From: Nocardioides dongkuii
Lineage (GTDB): Bacteria; Actinomycetota; Actinomycetes; Propionibacteriales; Nocardioidaceae
Reading direction: 5' to 3'
DNA: 64,000 nt
NCBI RefSeq assembly: GCF_014127485.1
Contig: NZ_CP059903.1
Span: 2,790,001 to 2,854,000, forward strand
The translations under genes and the position numbers were made by a program. Of the stretch, positions 1 to 8,435 are shown in pieces. How positions within the stretch are numbered: the first letter of the stretch is position 1; the number at the start of each line of letters is the position of its first letter. The notes beneath the pieces were generated by a model. The model saw nothing but the letters and a program-made list of their open reading frames with translations. It was not told where the DNA came from and did no database searches.

Positions 1-233
1 GCCTCGCCGAGCACCTCGCGCACCTGGTCGTCGTCGCGCACCATCACGCACAGCACCTCGACCGACGCCGCCAGCTCGGCCACGCTGCCGACCGCCTTCG
101 CGCCGGCCGCCTCCAGCTCGGCCACGGGCTCGGGCGCCACGTCGTGGACCAGCAGGTCGAGCTCCGAGGCCGCGAGACGCAGCGCCATCGGCTTCCCGAT
201 CATCCCGAGGCCGACGAAGCCGACGGTGCTCAT
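1..233 (-). CDS. Beta-hydroxyacid dehydrogenase (3-hydroxyisobutyrate dehydrogenase-like), partial
   Basis: Only the first 77 or so residues are visible; the gene continues beyond the left edge. The protein opens with MSTVGFVGLGMIGKPMALRL, a Rossmann nucleotide-binding loop (GLGMIG) typical of the 6-phosphogluconate/3-hydroxyisobutyrate dehydrogenase superfamily, which oxidises beta-hydroxyacids with NAD(P). The ATG overlaps the stop of the upstream SDR as ATGA, which implies translational coupling at the distal end of the cyp51-type operon. The equivalent position near M. tuberculosis cyp51 holds Rv0770, a member of the same family. The substrate cannot be told from the N-terminus alone. Confidence 0.8.
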   Translation of the reverse strand, partial: MSTVGFVGLGMIGKPMALRLAASELDLLVHDVAPEPVAELEAAGAKAVGSVAELAASVEVLCVMVRDDDQVREVLGE

Positions 234-976
234 GCGCGGAACGTCTGTCCGCCGTCGACGGCGAGGATCTGACCGGTCACCCACGATGCCTCGTCGGAGA
301 GCAGGAAGAGGCAGGCGCCGACCATGTCCTCGGGCTGGCCCATCCGCTTGAGGGCCAGGCCCTTGACCAGCTCCTTGGACGCCCCGCCGGCCTGCGTGCG
401 GGTGGCCGCGGTGTCCGTGGGACCCGGCGCGATGGCGTTGACGCGGATCTTCATGCCCCCGAGCTCGTGGGCGAGCTGGTGGGTGAGCCCGTTCACGCCG
501 ACCTTCGCCAGCCCGTAGAAGCCGGAGTAGAGGTACGCCGCGGTGCTGGACTGGTTGACGATCGCGCCCGCCCCGCGCTGCTGCATGGCGGGGTACGCCG
601 CCCGGGTCATCACCAGGACGCCGTCCATGTTGACCGACATGAACTTGCGGTAGTAGTCCCAGTCGACGCTGATCAGCAGGTCGAACTGCATGTCGCCGTA
701 GATCGCGGCGTTGTTGACCAGCCCGTCGAGCCCGCCGTACACCTCGACGGTCCGGGCGACCGCGGCCTGGGCCGACTCGGCCGACGAGACGTCGGTGCGC
801 ACGAACATCGCCGTGCCGCCGGCCGCCTCGATCTCCTTGGCCACCCGCTCGCCGGACTCCTCGTTGAGGTCGGCCACGACGACCGACGCGCCCTCGGCGC
901 CGAGCGCCTTGGCGTAGGCCTCGCCGATGCCCTGGGCGGCGCCCGTGACGATGACGACCTTGTTCTCGAAACGCAT
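230..976 (-). CDS. SDR family NAD(P)-dependent oxidoreductase
   Basis: A 248-residue classical short-chain dehydrogenase. Visible features are the cofactor loop GAAQGIGEA near residue 12, the NNAA motif near residue 88, and the catalytic Ser plus YxxxK region (QSSTAAYLYSGFYGLAK) around residues 142-158. It probably oxidises or reduces a hydroxyl/ketone on the substrate of the neighbouring P450s. A GGGAGAAGAC ribosome binding site precedes the ATG. It lies 9 bp downstream of the aldehyde dehydrogenase and its stop overlaps the start of the next gene by ATGA, so it is an internal operon gene. It corresponds by position to M. tuberculosis Rv0769. The substrate is unknown. Confidence 0.88.
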   Translation of the reverse strand: MRFENKVVIVTGAAQGIGEAYAKALGAEGASVVVADLNEESGERVAKEIEAAGGTAMFVRTDVSSAESAQAAVARTVEVYGGLDGLVNNAAIYGDMQFDLLISVDWDYYRKFMSVNMDGVLVMTRAAYPAMQQRGAGAIVNQSSTAAYLYSGFYGLAKVGVNGLTHQLAHELGGMKIRVNAIAPGPTDTAATRTQAGGASKELVKGLALKRMGQPEDMVGACLFLLSDEASWVTGQILAVDGGQTFRA

Positions 977-985
977 GTCTTCTCC

Positions 986-2449
986 CTAAGCCGGTTCGGC
1001 GATGGTCTTGGTCTCGAGGTACTCCTCGAACCCGGCGACGCCCATCTCGCGTCCCAGGCCGGACTGCTTGTAGCCGCCGAACGGCGCGTCCGGGCTGAAC
1101 CAGACGCCGCCGTTCACCGCCAGCGTGCCGGTGCGGATCCGGGCGGCGACGGCCTTGGCGCGCTCCAGCGAGCCGGAGTCGACCGAGCCGGAGAGGCCGT
1201 ACGCCGAGTCGTTGGCGATCCGGACCGCGTCGTCGTCGCCGTCGTGCGGGATGACGACGAGCACGGGGCCGAAGATCTCCTCCTGCGCCACGCGCGAGGA
1301 GTTGTCGAGCCCGGCGATGACCGTGGGCTGGATCCAGTAGCCGTCCTGGTCGATGACGGTGCCGCCCGTGGCGAAGGTGCCGCCCTCCTCGACCGCGAGG
1401 TCGAGGTAGGAGGCGACGCGGTCGCGCTGGACCTGCGAGATCACCGGGCCGCAGATCGCGCCGGGGTCGGCCGGGTCCTTGGCGCCGATCGACTCCATCG
1501 TGCTCGCGGCGACCTGCACCGCCTCGTCGTACCTGTCCCGCGGGACGACCAGGCGCGTGGTGATCGCGCAGCCCTGACCGGCGTGGATGCAGGCGGTGAA
1601 CGCGGTCGCGCCGGCGACCGCGGCCACGTCGGCGTCGTCGAGGGCGATCGCCGCCGACTTGCCGCCGAGCTCGAGGAAGACGCGCTTCAGCGTCGGGGCC
1701 GCGGCGGCCATGATCGCCCGGCCCGTGTTCGTCGAGCCGGTGAAGGAGACCATGTCGACCCGGGGGTCGGAGGTCAGCTGGGCGGCGACCTCGTTGGAGC
1801 GCGGCGTGACGACGTTGAACACGCCCGCCGGGATGTCGGTGTGCTCCGCGGCCAGGCGGCCGAGCTCGGCCGCGACCCACGGGGTGTCCGGGGCGGGCTT
1901 GAGCACCACGGTGCACCCGGCCGCGAGCGCGGGGCCGACCTTCGCCAGGTTGATCTGGGTCGGGACGTTCCACGGCGTGATCGCGGCGACCACGCCGACC
2001 GCCTCGCGCCGCACGGTGCGCCGGGACTTGATCCCCATCGGCGCGGCGACGCCGAGGTCGGTCTCGAACTCGTAGGACTCCACGAGGTCGGTGACCCACT
2101 TCAGGCTCTCGACCGGGACGTCGAAGCCCGCGGCGCCCATCATGAAGCCGGGCATCCCGACCTCGGCGGTGGTCAGCGCCCGGAAGTCCTCGGCGTGGTC
2201 GAGGAGCGCCTGGTGCAGCTGCCGCAGGCAGCGCACCCGCAGCTCGGTGTTGGTCGACCAGTCGGTCTCGTCGAAGGCCCGGCGCGCCGCGGCGATCGCC
2301 GCCTCGACGTCGGTGGCGGTGCTGTCGGGCGCGACGCCGATCTCGGCGCCGGTCGCCGGGTTCAGGATCGGGTACGTCGCGCCGTCGCTCGCGCCGGAGA
2401 GCTTGCCGTCGACGAGCTGCTGGGCCGGCGGCGTGGCCAGGGCGCTCAC
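986..2449 (-). CDS. Aldehyde dehydrogenase family protein
   Basis: A 487-residue NAD(P)-dependent aldehyde dehydrogenase. Seen in the sequence are PWNVP in the N-terminal half, the cofactor-binding FTGSTNTGR, the glutamate motif LELGGKS, the catalytic cysteine in HAGQGCAITTR, and EEIFGPVL toward the C-terminus. I place the start at the GTG at 2449, giving VSALATPPAQQ, rather than the longer in-frame extension. This start overlaps the stop of the NTF2-like gene as GTGA. Length is normal for the family. It likely oxidises an aldehyde formed by the upstream P450/SDR steps and is the counterpart of aldA (Rv0768) in the M. tuberculosis locus. Confidence 0.9.
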   Translation of the reverse strand: MSALATPPAQQLVDGKLSGASDGATYPILNPATGAEIGVAPDSTATDVEAAIAAARRAFDETDWSTNTELRVRCLRQLHQALLDHAEDFRALTTAEVGMPGFMMGAAGFDVPVESLKWVTDLVESYEFETDLGVAAPMGIKSRRTVRREAVGVVAAITPWNVPTQINLAKVGPALAAGCTVVLKPAPDTPWVAAELGRLAAEHTDIPAGVFNVVTPRSNEVAAQLTSDPRVDMVSFTGSTNTGRAIMAAAAPTLKRVFLELGGKSAAIALDDADVAAVAGATAFTACIHAGQGCAITTRLVVPRDRYDEAVQVAASTMESIGAKDPADPGAICGPVISQVQRDRVASYLDLAVEEGGTFATGGTVIDQDGYWIQPTVIAGLDNSSRVAQEEIFGPVLVVIPHDGDDDAVRIANDSAYGLSGSVDSGSLERAKAVAARIRTGTLAVNGGVWFSPDAPFGGYKQSGLGREMGVAGFEEYLETKTIAEPA

Positions 2450-3078
2450 GCGGACGGCTCCGCAGCCGTCGGCTCCACGAGGTAGCGACCCTCCTCGACC
2501 GGCGGCGGCCACACCGTCGAGGGCAGGTCGTTCAGGTGGTAGTGGCCGGGCACCCCGTGGCCGGAGACCTCCATCCGCTTGAGCAGCGTCTCGGGCGCCT
2601 TGCCGGACTTGAGGATCTCCACGAACGTGTGGGTGGTCGAGGGCATGTCGAACCAGTCGCGCTGCCAGGCGATCTTGATCTGCCCGTCGTCGAGCCCGCC
2701 GACCTGGCGCTCGACGCCGAACCAGCTGCCGCCGAGGCCGAGGATCTCGAACTCCTGGCCGGACTTGTCGTCGACGATCCCGGAGCGCTGCTTCCAGAAG
2801 CCGACGATCATCGACTTCTTCTCGTCGATGACCGCGACCTGGTAGTCGTAGTGCCAGCCGTCGAAGCCGTCCATCTCGATGCCGATGGCCCAGTCGCGGA
2901 TCTGGTCGCGGCCCACGGCCATGAAGTGCTCGTCGACGGAGTACATCCAGCCGTAGGTGGCGTCCAGGGCGTACTCGTCGGCCATCACCCGCCAGTCGCC
3001 GGTGCGCTCGGCCTCGCGGTTCACCTCCAGCCAGGACTCCCAGAACTCCTCGATCTCGGCACGGGACAGCTCACTCAT
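2446..3078 (-). CDS. SnoaL/NTF2-like fold protein
   Basis: A 210-residue cytoplasmic protein with no signal peptide. The N-terminus (SRAEIEEFWESWLEVNREAERTG) followed by DEYALDATYGW and later aromatic-rich strands looks like the cone-shaped NTF2/SnoaL fold, which covers ketosteroid isomerase-like and polyketide cyclase-like enzymes as well as non-catalytic members. The gene sits between ferredoxin and aldehyde dehydrogenase, overlaps the ferredoxin by 8 bp and the aldehyde dehydrogenase by 4 bp. M. tuberculosis has a small NTF2-like protein (Rv0760c) in its cyp51 region, but this protein is longer. The reaction is unknown; a role on the same cyclic or steroid-like substrate is inference. Confidence 0.72.
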   Translation of the reverse strand: MSELSRAEIEEFWESWLEVNREAERTGDWRVMADEYALDATYGWMYSVDEHFMAVGRDQIRDWAIGIEMDGFDGWHYDYQVAVIDEKKSMIVGFWKQRSGIVDDKSGQEFEILGLGGSWFGVERQVGGLDDGQIKIAWQRDWFDMPSTTHTFVEILKSGKAPETLLKRMEVSGHGVPGHYHLNDLPSTVWPPPVEEGRYLVEPTAAEPSA

Positions 3079-3277
3079 GGGTTTCCTCCTCGATGGCCAG
3101 CGCCATCGCTGGGCAGTACTTGACCGCGGCCGCGACCTGCGGGCGCAGCGATTCGTCGGGGTGCTCCTGGGTGAGGACCACCAGGTCGGTGTCCTCGTCG
3201 AAGGCGAAGACGTCGGGCGCCTCGCCGGTGCACATCTGGTGGCCCTGGCACAGGCCGAGGTCCGCCACGACCCTCAT
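3071..3277 (-). CDS. Ferredoxin, 3Fe-4S type, P450 partner
   Basis: A 68-residue ferredoxin. The cluster ligands follow the spacing C-x2-H-x2-C (LCQGHQMC, residues 9-15) with a distal C-P (YCPAMAL, near residue 54). The central ligand position of a 4Fe-4S protein is replaced by His, as in small actinobacterial P450 ferredoxins such as Rv0763c beside M. tuberculosis cyp51. It would pass single electrons from a ferredoxin reductase (none seen in this window) to the CYP51 encoded 7 bp upstream and possibly to the CYP123-like enzyme. Its 3' end overlaps the NTF2-like gene by 8 bp. Confidence 0.93.
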   Translation of the reverse strand: MRVVADLGLCQGHQMCTGEAPDVFAFDEDTDLVVLTQEHPDESLRPQVAAAVKYCPAMALAIEEETHE

Positions 3278-3284
3278 GGCGGGC

Positions 3285-4676
3285 TCACTTCCTCCGGCGC
3301 CGGTAGCGGACGGTGGCCGGCTGCTCGAGCTGGATGACCATCTTCGAGGTGTCGTCGCGGTAGCTCTCCGAGGGCTGGGTCATCTCGAACTCGAAGTCGC
3401 GCAGCAGCACCGAGAAGATCGCCTTCATCTGCATCATCGCGAAGGCGTTGCCGACGCAGCGGTGCTTGCCGGCGCCGAACGGGATCCAGGTCCAGCGGTT
3501 CTGCAGGTCGTCCTGGCGGGGGTCGAGGTAGCGCGAGGGGTCGAACTCCTGCGCCTTCGGGAAGTCCGGCTCGAGGCGGTTGGAGACCCGCGGCGAGGCG
3601 GCGATCACGGTGCCGGCGGGGATCGTGTAGCCGAGCAGCTCGAAGTCCTCGCGGACCAGGCGCATCAAGATGATCAGCGGCGGGTGCAGCCGCAGGGTCT
3701 CCTTGAACGCGGACTCCAGCACGGGGATCGAGCGCAGGGCCTGGAAGGAGACCTCCGAGCCGTCGGCGTACAGCTCGTCGAGCTCGGCCACGACGTCGGC
3801 CATCACCTCGGGGCGCCGCAGCAGCTCGATCATCGCCCACGACGCGGTGCCGCTGGTCGTGTGGTGGCCGGCGAACATCATCGAGATGAAGATGCCGGTG
3901 ATGTAGTCGGCCGACATGTCCAGCGAGATCAGCACGTCGAGCAGGTCGCGGTCCTCCCGCGCGACCTTCCCGCGCTGCGTACGCCGGTCGATGATGTCCT
4001 GGACGAGCGCGACCAGCTGCACCCGCGCGGCGTCGCGCCGCTCGAAGCTCTCGATCTTGGCGTACGGGTCGACGTAGGCGATGGCGTCGGTGCCGCGCTC
4101 GAGCTCGTGGTAGTACTGCGCGAAGCGTCCGTCGAGCTCCTCGCGGAACGGCTTGCCGATCAGGCACGCGGACGTGGTGTAGATGGTCAGCTCGGCCAGG
4201 AAGTCGAGGAGGTCGATCTCGCCCTCGTCGTCCCAGTCGGCCACCATCCGGCGGATCTCGCCCTCGATGGTCTGGGCGTGCCCCCGCATCATGTCGCCGC
4301 GCAGCGCCTGGTTCTTCAGCATCTGCTGGCGCTCCTCGGGCGAGGCGTCGAAGACGACGCCCTCGCCGAAGATCGGCGTCATGAAGGGGTACGCCGCGGC
4401 CTGGTCGAGCAGCTCGTCGGGCGCCCGGAAGAACGCCTCGTTGGCCTCGGCGCCGCTGACCAGGACGACGTCGCGGTCGGCGAGGCGGAAGCGACCGACG
4501 TCGCCGCACTCCGCGCGGAGCCGGTCGAAGAGCCCGATCGGGTCGACCCGCATCTCCGGGAGGTGCCCGGTGCCGCGGATGATCTCGGGCACCTCGGGGC
4601 TCTGGTCGTCCAGGATCGTGGAGACCTCGGGGATGTCGGCCAGCAGTGCTTGGCCGTCGGTGCTGGTGACGCTCAT
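3285..4676 (-). CDS. cyp51: Cytochrome P450 CYP51 family (sterol 14-alpha-demethylase-like)
   Basis: A 463-residue P450. The substrate-recognition stretch AYPFMTPIFGEGVVFD (about residues 95-110), the I-helix FAGHHTTSGTASW, the ExxR helix KETLRLHPPLI and the heme loop FGAGKHRCVG closely match my memory of M. tuberculosis CYP51. The residue before the conserved I-helix Thr is His, the CYP51 hallmark in place of the usual acid. In eukaryotes CYP51 removes the 14-alpha methyl of sterols; the natural substrate of most actinobacterial CYP51s is unsettled. I chose the ATG at 4676 because it overlaps the upstream SDR stop (ATGA); the frame extends further upstream but the extension is arginine-rich shadow. 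The ferredoxin follows 7 bp downstream. Confidence 0.95.
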   Translation of the reverse strand: MSVTSTDGQALLADIPEVSTILDDQSPEVPEIIRGTGHLPEMRVDPIGLFDRLRAECGDVGRFRLADRDVVLVSGAEANEAFFRAPDELLDQAAAYPFMTPIFGEGVVFDASPEERQQMLKNQALRGDMMRGHAQTIEGEIRRMVADWDDEGEIDLLDFLAELTIYTTSACLIGKPFREELDGRFAQYYHELERGTDAIAYVDPYAKIESFERRDAARVQLVALVQDIIDRRTQRGKVAREDRDLLDVLISLDMSADYITGIFISMMFAGHHTTSGTASWAMIELLRRPEVMADVVAELDELYADGSEVSFQALRSIPVLESAFKETLRLHPPLIILMRLVREDFELLGYTIPAGTVIAASPRVSNRLEPDFPKAQEFDPSRYLDPRQDDLQNRWTWIPFGAGKHRCVGNAFAMMQMKAIFSVLLRDFEFEMTQPSESYRDDTSKMVIQLEQPATVRYRRRRK

Positions 4677-5452
4677 GACGGGTCCTCCACGGACGCTTCG
4701 GGGGTGACTTCGATGAGGTTGAGGTGGACGCCCCGAGGCGCCGTGACGATGGCGGTGATGGCGTCGGCGATCGCCGAGGCGCGCAGCACGCGGGGGTGGC
4801 GGGCCAGGCCGAATCGGACCCACTGGGTGATGACGAACGCGGCGAGCTCCTCGTCCCAGTCCGAGCCGGCCTCGCTCTGGGTGGGTCCGGGGCGCACGAT
4901 CGAGGCCCGGATGCCGGTGCCCTCGAGCTCCATCTGGAGCGCGTTCACCATGCCTTCGAGGCCCCACTTGCCGGCCGCGTAGGACGACATGAACGGGCGG
5001 GCGCGCACCGCCACGTCGGAGGAGACGAAGACCAGGTCGCCCCGCCGGCGCTCCGCCATGGCGGGCACGAACGCGTGCACCAGGCGGTGCGCGCCGACGA
5101 GGTTGACGTCGAGCTCGCGCGCGAACCGGGCGCTGTCCACCTCGTGGATCGCGCCGGGGCCCAGCTGGGCGGCGTTCGAGACCACGACCTCGATCTCGCC
5201 GAGGTCGGCACCGACCTTGGCGGCGAAGGTCTGCACCGACTCGTCGCTGGTGAGGTCCAGGGCGTGCGCGGACACCTCGCCGCCGGCCTCCCGGATCTGG
5301 TGGGCGAGCTCCTCGAGCTTGTCGACGCGCCGGGCGCCGAGCGCCACGGGGTGCCCCGCGGCCGAGAGCGCCAGCGCCGTCGCGGCGCCGATCCCGGAGG
5401 ACGCGCCGGTGATGACCGCGGGGCGCCGGTCGGGGTGCACGGGCTTGGGCAT
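4673..5452 (-). CDS. SDR family NAD(P)-dependent oxidoreductase (Rv0765c-like position)
   Basis: A 259-residue short-chain dehydrogenase. The cofactor loop is TGASSGIGAAT near residue 16, SNAAQ replaces the usual NNAG, and the active site is SSDVAVRARPFMSSYAAGKWG with the YxxxK pair. The ATG at 5452 shares one base with the stop of the upstream P450 (TGATG), and its own stop overlaps the CYP51 start by ATGA. It sits between two P450s exactly as Rv0765c lies between cyp123 and cyp51 in M. tuberculosis. It probably interconverts an alcohol and ketone made by these P450s; the substrate is not known. Confidence 0.9.
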   Translation of the reverse strand: MPKPVHPDRRPAVITGASSGIGAATALALSAAGHPVALGARRVDKLEELAHQIREAGGEVSAHALDLTSDESVQTFAAKVGADLGEIEVVVSNAAQLGPGAIHEVDSARFARELDVNLVGAHRLVHAFVPAMAERRRGDLVFVSSDVAVRARPFMSSYAAGKWGLEGMVNALQMELEGTGIRASIVRPGPTQSEAGSDWDEELAAFVITQWVRFGLARHPRVLRASAIADAITAIVTAPRGVHLNLIEVTPEASVEDPS

Positions 5453-6675
5453 CAGCGGGTCTCCATCCGCACCGGGACCGAGGCGAAGCCGCGGACGTTG
5501 ATGGAGTGCACCCGCACCGAGAGGTCGTGGTCGACCTCGACGTGGCGGACCCGGCGGACCAGCTCCCGCAGCGCGATCTGGGCCTCCAGCCGCGCGAGGT
5601 TGGCCCCCAGGCAGAAGTGCCGGCCGCCGCCGAAGCTGAGCAGCTGGGCGACCTCGTCCTTGTCCCGGAAGATGTCGTAGCGGTCGGGGTCGGAGAAGAC
5701 CCGGTCGTCGCGGTTCGCGGCGCCGAGCACCAGCAGCACCTTGGACCCCTGCGGCGCGACCTTGCCGTGCAGCTCGACGTCGGCGAGCAGGTGCCGCGCG
5801 ACCATCTGGCTCGAGGTGTCGTAGCGCAGCGTCTCCTCGATCCACGGGACGACCAGGTCGTCGGGCTGGGCGGGGTCGGCGAAGACCCGGTCGTACTGCT
5901 CGGGGTGCCGGGTGAGGTGGAAGAGCGCGTGCCCGAGCAGCTTGGTCGTGGTCTCGTTGCCGGCCACCACCATCAGGAAGAGGAAGGCGATGATCTCCTC
6001 GTCGGTGAGCCGGTCGCCGTCGATCTCCGCGGCGAGCAGGGCGCTGGTGAGGTCCTCGGTCGGGCGCTTCTTGCGCTGCTCGACCATGTCGGCGTAGTAG
6101 ACGACCAGCTCGAGGCTGGCCTCCATGCCGGCCTGCGGCACGTCGTGGACGCCGGGCTCGCGGTGCACGACCAGGTCGGCGAGCCGGCGTACCTCGATCC
6201 GGTCCGCCTCGGGCACGCCCATCATCTCGGAGATGACGTCCATCGGGAGCCGGCCGGCGAAGTCGGTGATCCAGTCGAAGGTGCCGCGCTCGAGGCACTG
6301 GTCGAGGTAGTGGTCGGTCAGCTGCTGGATCCGCGGACCGAGCTCGCGCACCCGGCGGGGCGTGAAGCCCTTGGAGACCAGCGAGCGCAGCCGCTGCTGG
6401 CGCGGCGGGTCCATGCCGAGGAACGACATCACCTTGTGCGCGTCGGGACCCCAGGCGCTCTTGTCGATCGAGACGCCCATCGCGTTGGAGTAGGTGCCCT
6501 CGCTGCGCATCGCCTGCTGGATGTCGGCGTGCCGGGTCAGCACCCAGAAGTCGTGCTCGGCGTTGTGGTGCAGGGGGTCCTCGTCGCGACAGCGCCGGTA
6601 GACCGGGTAGGGGTCCTCCTGGAAGGCGTAGTCGTAGGGATCGAAGACGATCGGAGTGCTCTGGAGGAGACTCAT
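5452..6675 (-). CDS. Cytochrome P450, CYP123-like
   Basis: A 407-residue soluble bacterial P450. Motifs are the I-helix VAGNETTTKLL, the ExxR helix EETLRYD, and the heme-binding loop FGGGRHFCLGANLARLE near residue 350. The N-terminus MSLLQSTPIVFDPYDYAF is typical of class I P450s that use ferredoxin. The ATG at 6675 overlaps the TetR stop by ATGA. The frame runs far upstream, but that part overlaps the TetR and luciferase-like genes and is shadow. Assignment to the CYP123 subfamily is inferred from position (Rv0766c equivalent), not from alignment. It is the first catalytic gene of the operon. Confidence 0.9.
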   Translation of the reverse strand: MSLLQSTPIVFDPYDYAFQEDPYPVYRRCRDEDPLHHNAEHDFWVLTRHADIQQAMRSEGTYSNAMGVSIDKSAWGPDAHKVMSFLGMDPPRQQRLRSLVSKGFTPRRVRELGPRIQQLTDHYLDQCLERGTFDWITDFAGRLPMDVISEMMGVPEADRIEVRRLADLVVHREPGVHDVPQAGMEASLELVVYYADMVEQRKKRPTEDLTSALLAAEIDGDRLTDEEIIAFLFLMVVAGNETTTKLLGHALFHLTRHPEQYDRVFADPAQPDDLVVPWIEETLRYDTSSQMVARHLLADVELHGKVAPQGSKVLLVLGAANRDDRVFSDPDRYDIFRDKDEVAQLLSFGGGRHFCLGANLARLEAQIALRELVRRVRHVEVDHDLSVRVHSINVRGFASVPVRMETR

Positions 6676-7250
6676 GTGTTGCCTCTCATGATCACGGCGA
6701 CGACGGCGTCGAGCCGCTCCTTCATCTCGGTGTAGCCCAGCAGCCCCATCCCGGACTGGAGCAGCGCACCGGAGAACGCCAGCGCGATGGCCTCGACGAG
6801 CGCCGGGTCGGCGTCCTCGCCGAGCGCGGACCGGAACCGGCCCACCAGCTCCGCGCCGATCCGGAGCCGGAGCCGCTCCACGTCGGGGTCGGACCCGAGC
6901 AGCGCCGGCGTCACCGCGGCGGCCAGCTTCGGGGCCGAGGCCAGCTGCTCGGAGAGCCGCTCGATGACCGAGCGGACCCGGGCGAGCGGGGTGTCCCCCA
7001 CCGGGCCGGGGTGCTCGTCCTCGGTCAGGAACCGCCAGAACAGCTCGGCGAACAGGTGGTTCTTCGAGGCCAGGTAGGTGTACGCCGTGGCCGGGGACAC
7101 CCCGGCGCGCAGGGCGACGCTGCGCACCGTGAGCGCCTCGTGGCCGACCGCCTCCAGCTCTTCCCGTCCGGCGGCCAGCAGCCGCGCGGCGGTCTCGGCC
7201 TGCCGGGGGTTCAGGCTCTGCCGAGGCGAGACGGACACATGGCTGGACAC
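6672..7250 (-). CDS. TetR family transcriptional regulator of the cyp51-type operon
   Basis: A 192-residue TetR-type repressor. The N-terminal helix-turn-helix reads ALTVRSVALRAGVSPATAYTYLASKNHLF (residues about 39-67); the C-terminal ligand-binding half is poorly conserved, as usual. Starts at GTG 7250 or GTG 7238 are both possible; the first lies inside the palindromic operator, so the message may be nearly leaderless or begin at the second. It leads a nine-gene leftward operon and overlaps the P450 by ATGA. Its likely operator (7243-7258) recurs before the luciferase-like gene, so it probably controls both itself and that promoter. It corresponds to Rv0767c by position. Confidence 0.88.
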   Translation of the reverse strand: MSSHVSVSPRQSLNPRQAETAARLLAAGREELEAVGHEALTVRSVALRAGVSPATAYTYLASKNHLFAELFWRFLTEDEHPGPVGDTPLARVRSVIERLSEQLASAPKLAAAVTPALLGSDPDVERLRLRIGAELVGRFRSALGEDADPALVEAIALAFSGALLQSGMGLLGYTEMKERLDAVVAVIMRGNT

Positions 7251-7258
7251 CTGTCCAG
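7243..7258. promoter_or_regulatory. TetR operator, copy 1 (autoregulatory)
   Basis: CTGGACACCTGTCCAG: a perfect 7-bp inverted repeat around a 2-bp centre, overlapping the start of the TetR gene. The 12-bp core GGACACCTGTCC is repeated exactly at 8438-8449. Confidence 0.75.
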
Positions 7259-7285
7259 TGTGTCCTGCGCCCGCCGGGAGCGCAA
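7257..7285 (-). promoter_or_regulatory. Candidate promoter of the TetR-cyp51 operon
   Basis: On the minus strand a TTGCGC -35 box (7280-7285) is followed after 17 bp by a weak -10 CACACT (7257-7262). The operator begins inside and just after the -10. The same -35 sequence and spacing occur in the promoter of the luciferase-like gene, which raises confidence slightly. Confidence 0.4.
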
Positions 7286-7310
7286 GACCCTCCGCCAGAT
7301 CGGCTGGGGC

Positions 7311-8402
7311 TCAGCCGCGGGCCTTCCCCGGGTTGACGGGGAGCCGGTCGAGGGCGGCGGGCCGGACCCCGCGCCAGGCCTCCAGCACCGGGGCGAGCTC
7401 GGTCGGGGTGGCGCCGTGCAGGACCACGCTGTCGGCCCCGGCGTCGAGCTGGTCCTGGATGCGTGCGGCGCAGCTCGCCGCGTCGCCGGTGGCCGAGGCG
7501 GCCAGCCAGTCGGCGGGCAGCACCTCGTCCCGGAGGTAGCGGAGGTCCTCGGTGGTGCCCACGGCGTCGAAGGCGCCCTGGTGCCCCCGGACCAGCTCGT
7601 CCTCGCGGAACCGGTCCAGGACGGCCGGGTCCCACCCGTTCGCCTCGACCAGCACCGCGCCGTACCCCTGCAGGTAGGTCGCGAGCCGGCCGACCAGCTT
7701 GCGCAGCCGCAGCTCCTCGGGCAGCGAGTCCTGGACGGTCGCCAGCACCGACCAGACCCGGACCGACGCGGGGTCCCGGCCGGCCTCCTCGGCGGCGCGG
7801 CGGACCGTCGCGACGGACCGGGCGACGGTCTCGTCGGTCATGAACGTGTGCAGCACGACGCCGTCGGCGAGGCGTCCCGCGAGCTCGAGGCTGCGGGGGC
7901 CGATCGCGGTCATCAGGATCGGGATGTCCTCGTCGAAGGAGCTGTCCTGGGAGAGGTAGGGGTAGGCCCCCGCGGGCCCGTCGTGACCGACGACCGCCCG
8001 GCCGTGCCAGAGGTCGCGGTAGATCCCGACGGCGTCGGTCAGCTGGGCACCGGTCACCCGGGGCAGCCCCATCACGTCGAACAGCACGCCGAAGCCGCGG
8101 CCGAGCCCGAAGGCGTACCGGCCGCCCGACATCCGGTGCGCGGTCGTCGCCATCGTGGCGGTCACCAACGGGTGCCGGGTGTTGTGGTTGGTCGCCGCGG
8201 TGCCGATGCCGAGCCGCTCGGTCACCGCCGCCACCGCGCCCGCCATGACGCCGGCGTCCTTCACGTTGAACCGCTCGGACAGGAAGATCGACCCGATGCC
8301 GAGCTCCTCCGCCAGGCGCGCCTCGCCGACCAGGTCGCGGGGGTTGTCGGTGTGCCCGGCGAGGCCGTAGCACCCGATCTCCGGCATCACGGCGTTCGCC
8401 AT
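7311..8402 (-). CDS. LLM class (luciferase-like) F420-dependent oxidoreductase
   Basis: A 363-residue luciferase-like monooxygenase-superfamily protein. The N-terminus (MPEIGCYGLAGHTDNPRDLV), the barrel core with TAATNHNTRHPLVTATMATTAHRMSGGRYAFGLGRG and the later AIGPRSLELAGRLADGVVLHTF are characteristic of F420-dependent members of this family rather than FMN luciferases. It would use reduced F420 to reduce or oxidise a small organic substrate in the cytoplasm. An AGGAGG ribosome binding site precedes ATG 8402. It lies upstream of the TetR gene in the same direction, with its own promoter and operator. The shared operator suggests it acts on the same compound class as the P450 operon. Confidence 0.9.
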   Translation of the reverse strand: MANAVMPEIGCYGLAGHTDNPRDLVGEARLAEELGIGSIFLSERFNVKDAGVMAGAVAAVTERLGIGTAATNHNTRHPLVTATMATTAHRMSGGRYAFGLGRGFGVLFDVMGLPRVTGAQLTDAVGIYRDLWHGRAVVGHDGPAGAYPYLSQDSSFDEDIPILMTAIGPRSLELAGRLADGVVLHTFMTDETVARSVATVRRAAEEAGRDPASVRVWSVLATVQDSLPEELRLRKLVGRLATYLQGYGAVLVEANGWDPAVLDRFREDELVRGHQGAFDAVGTTEDLRYLRDEVLPADWLAASATGDAASCAARIQDQLDAGADSVVLHGATPTELAPVLEAWRGVRPAALDRLPVNPGKARG

Positions 8403-8435
8403 CTCGGTCTCCTCCTGCCCCGGGCGGATCCTCTG

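Noticed and set aside
467..2485. Long plus-strand open frame of 672 codons opposite the aldehyde dehydrogenase
   Set aside because: Arg/Gly/Asp/Val-rich composition typical of antisense shadow in high-GC coding DNA; the minus-strand genes have full motifs.
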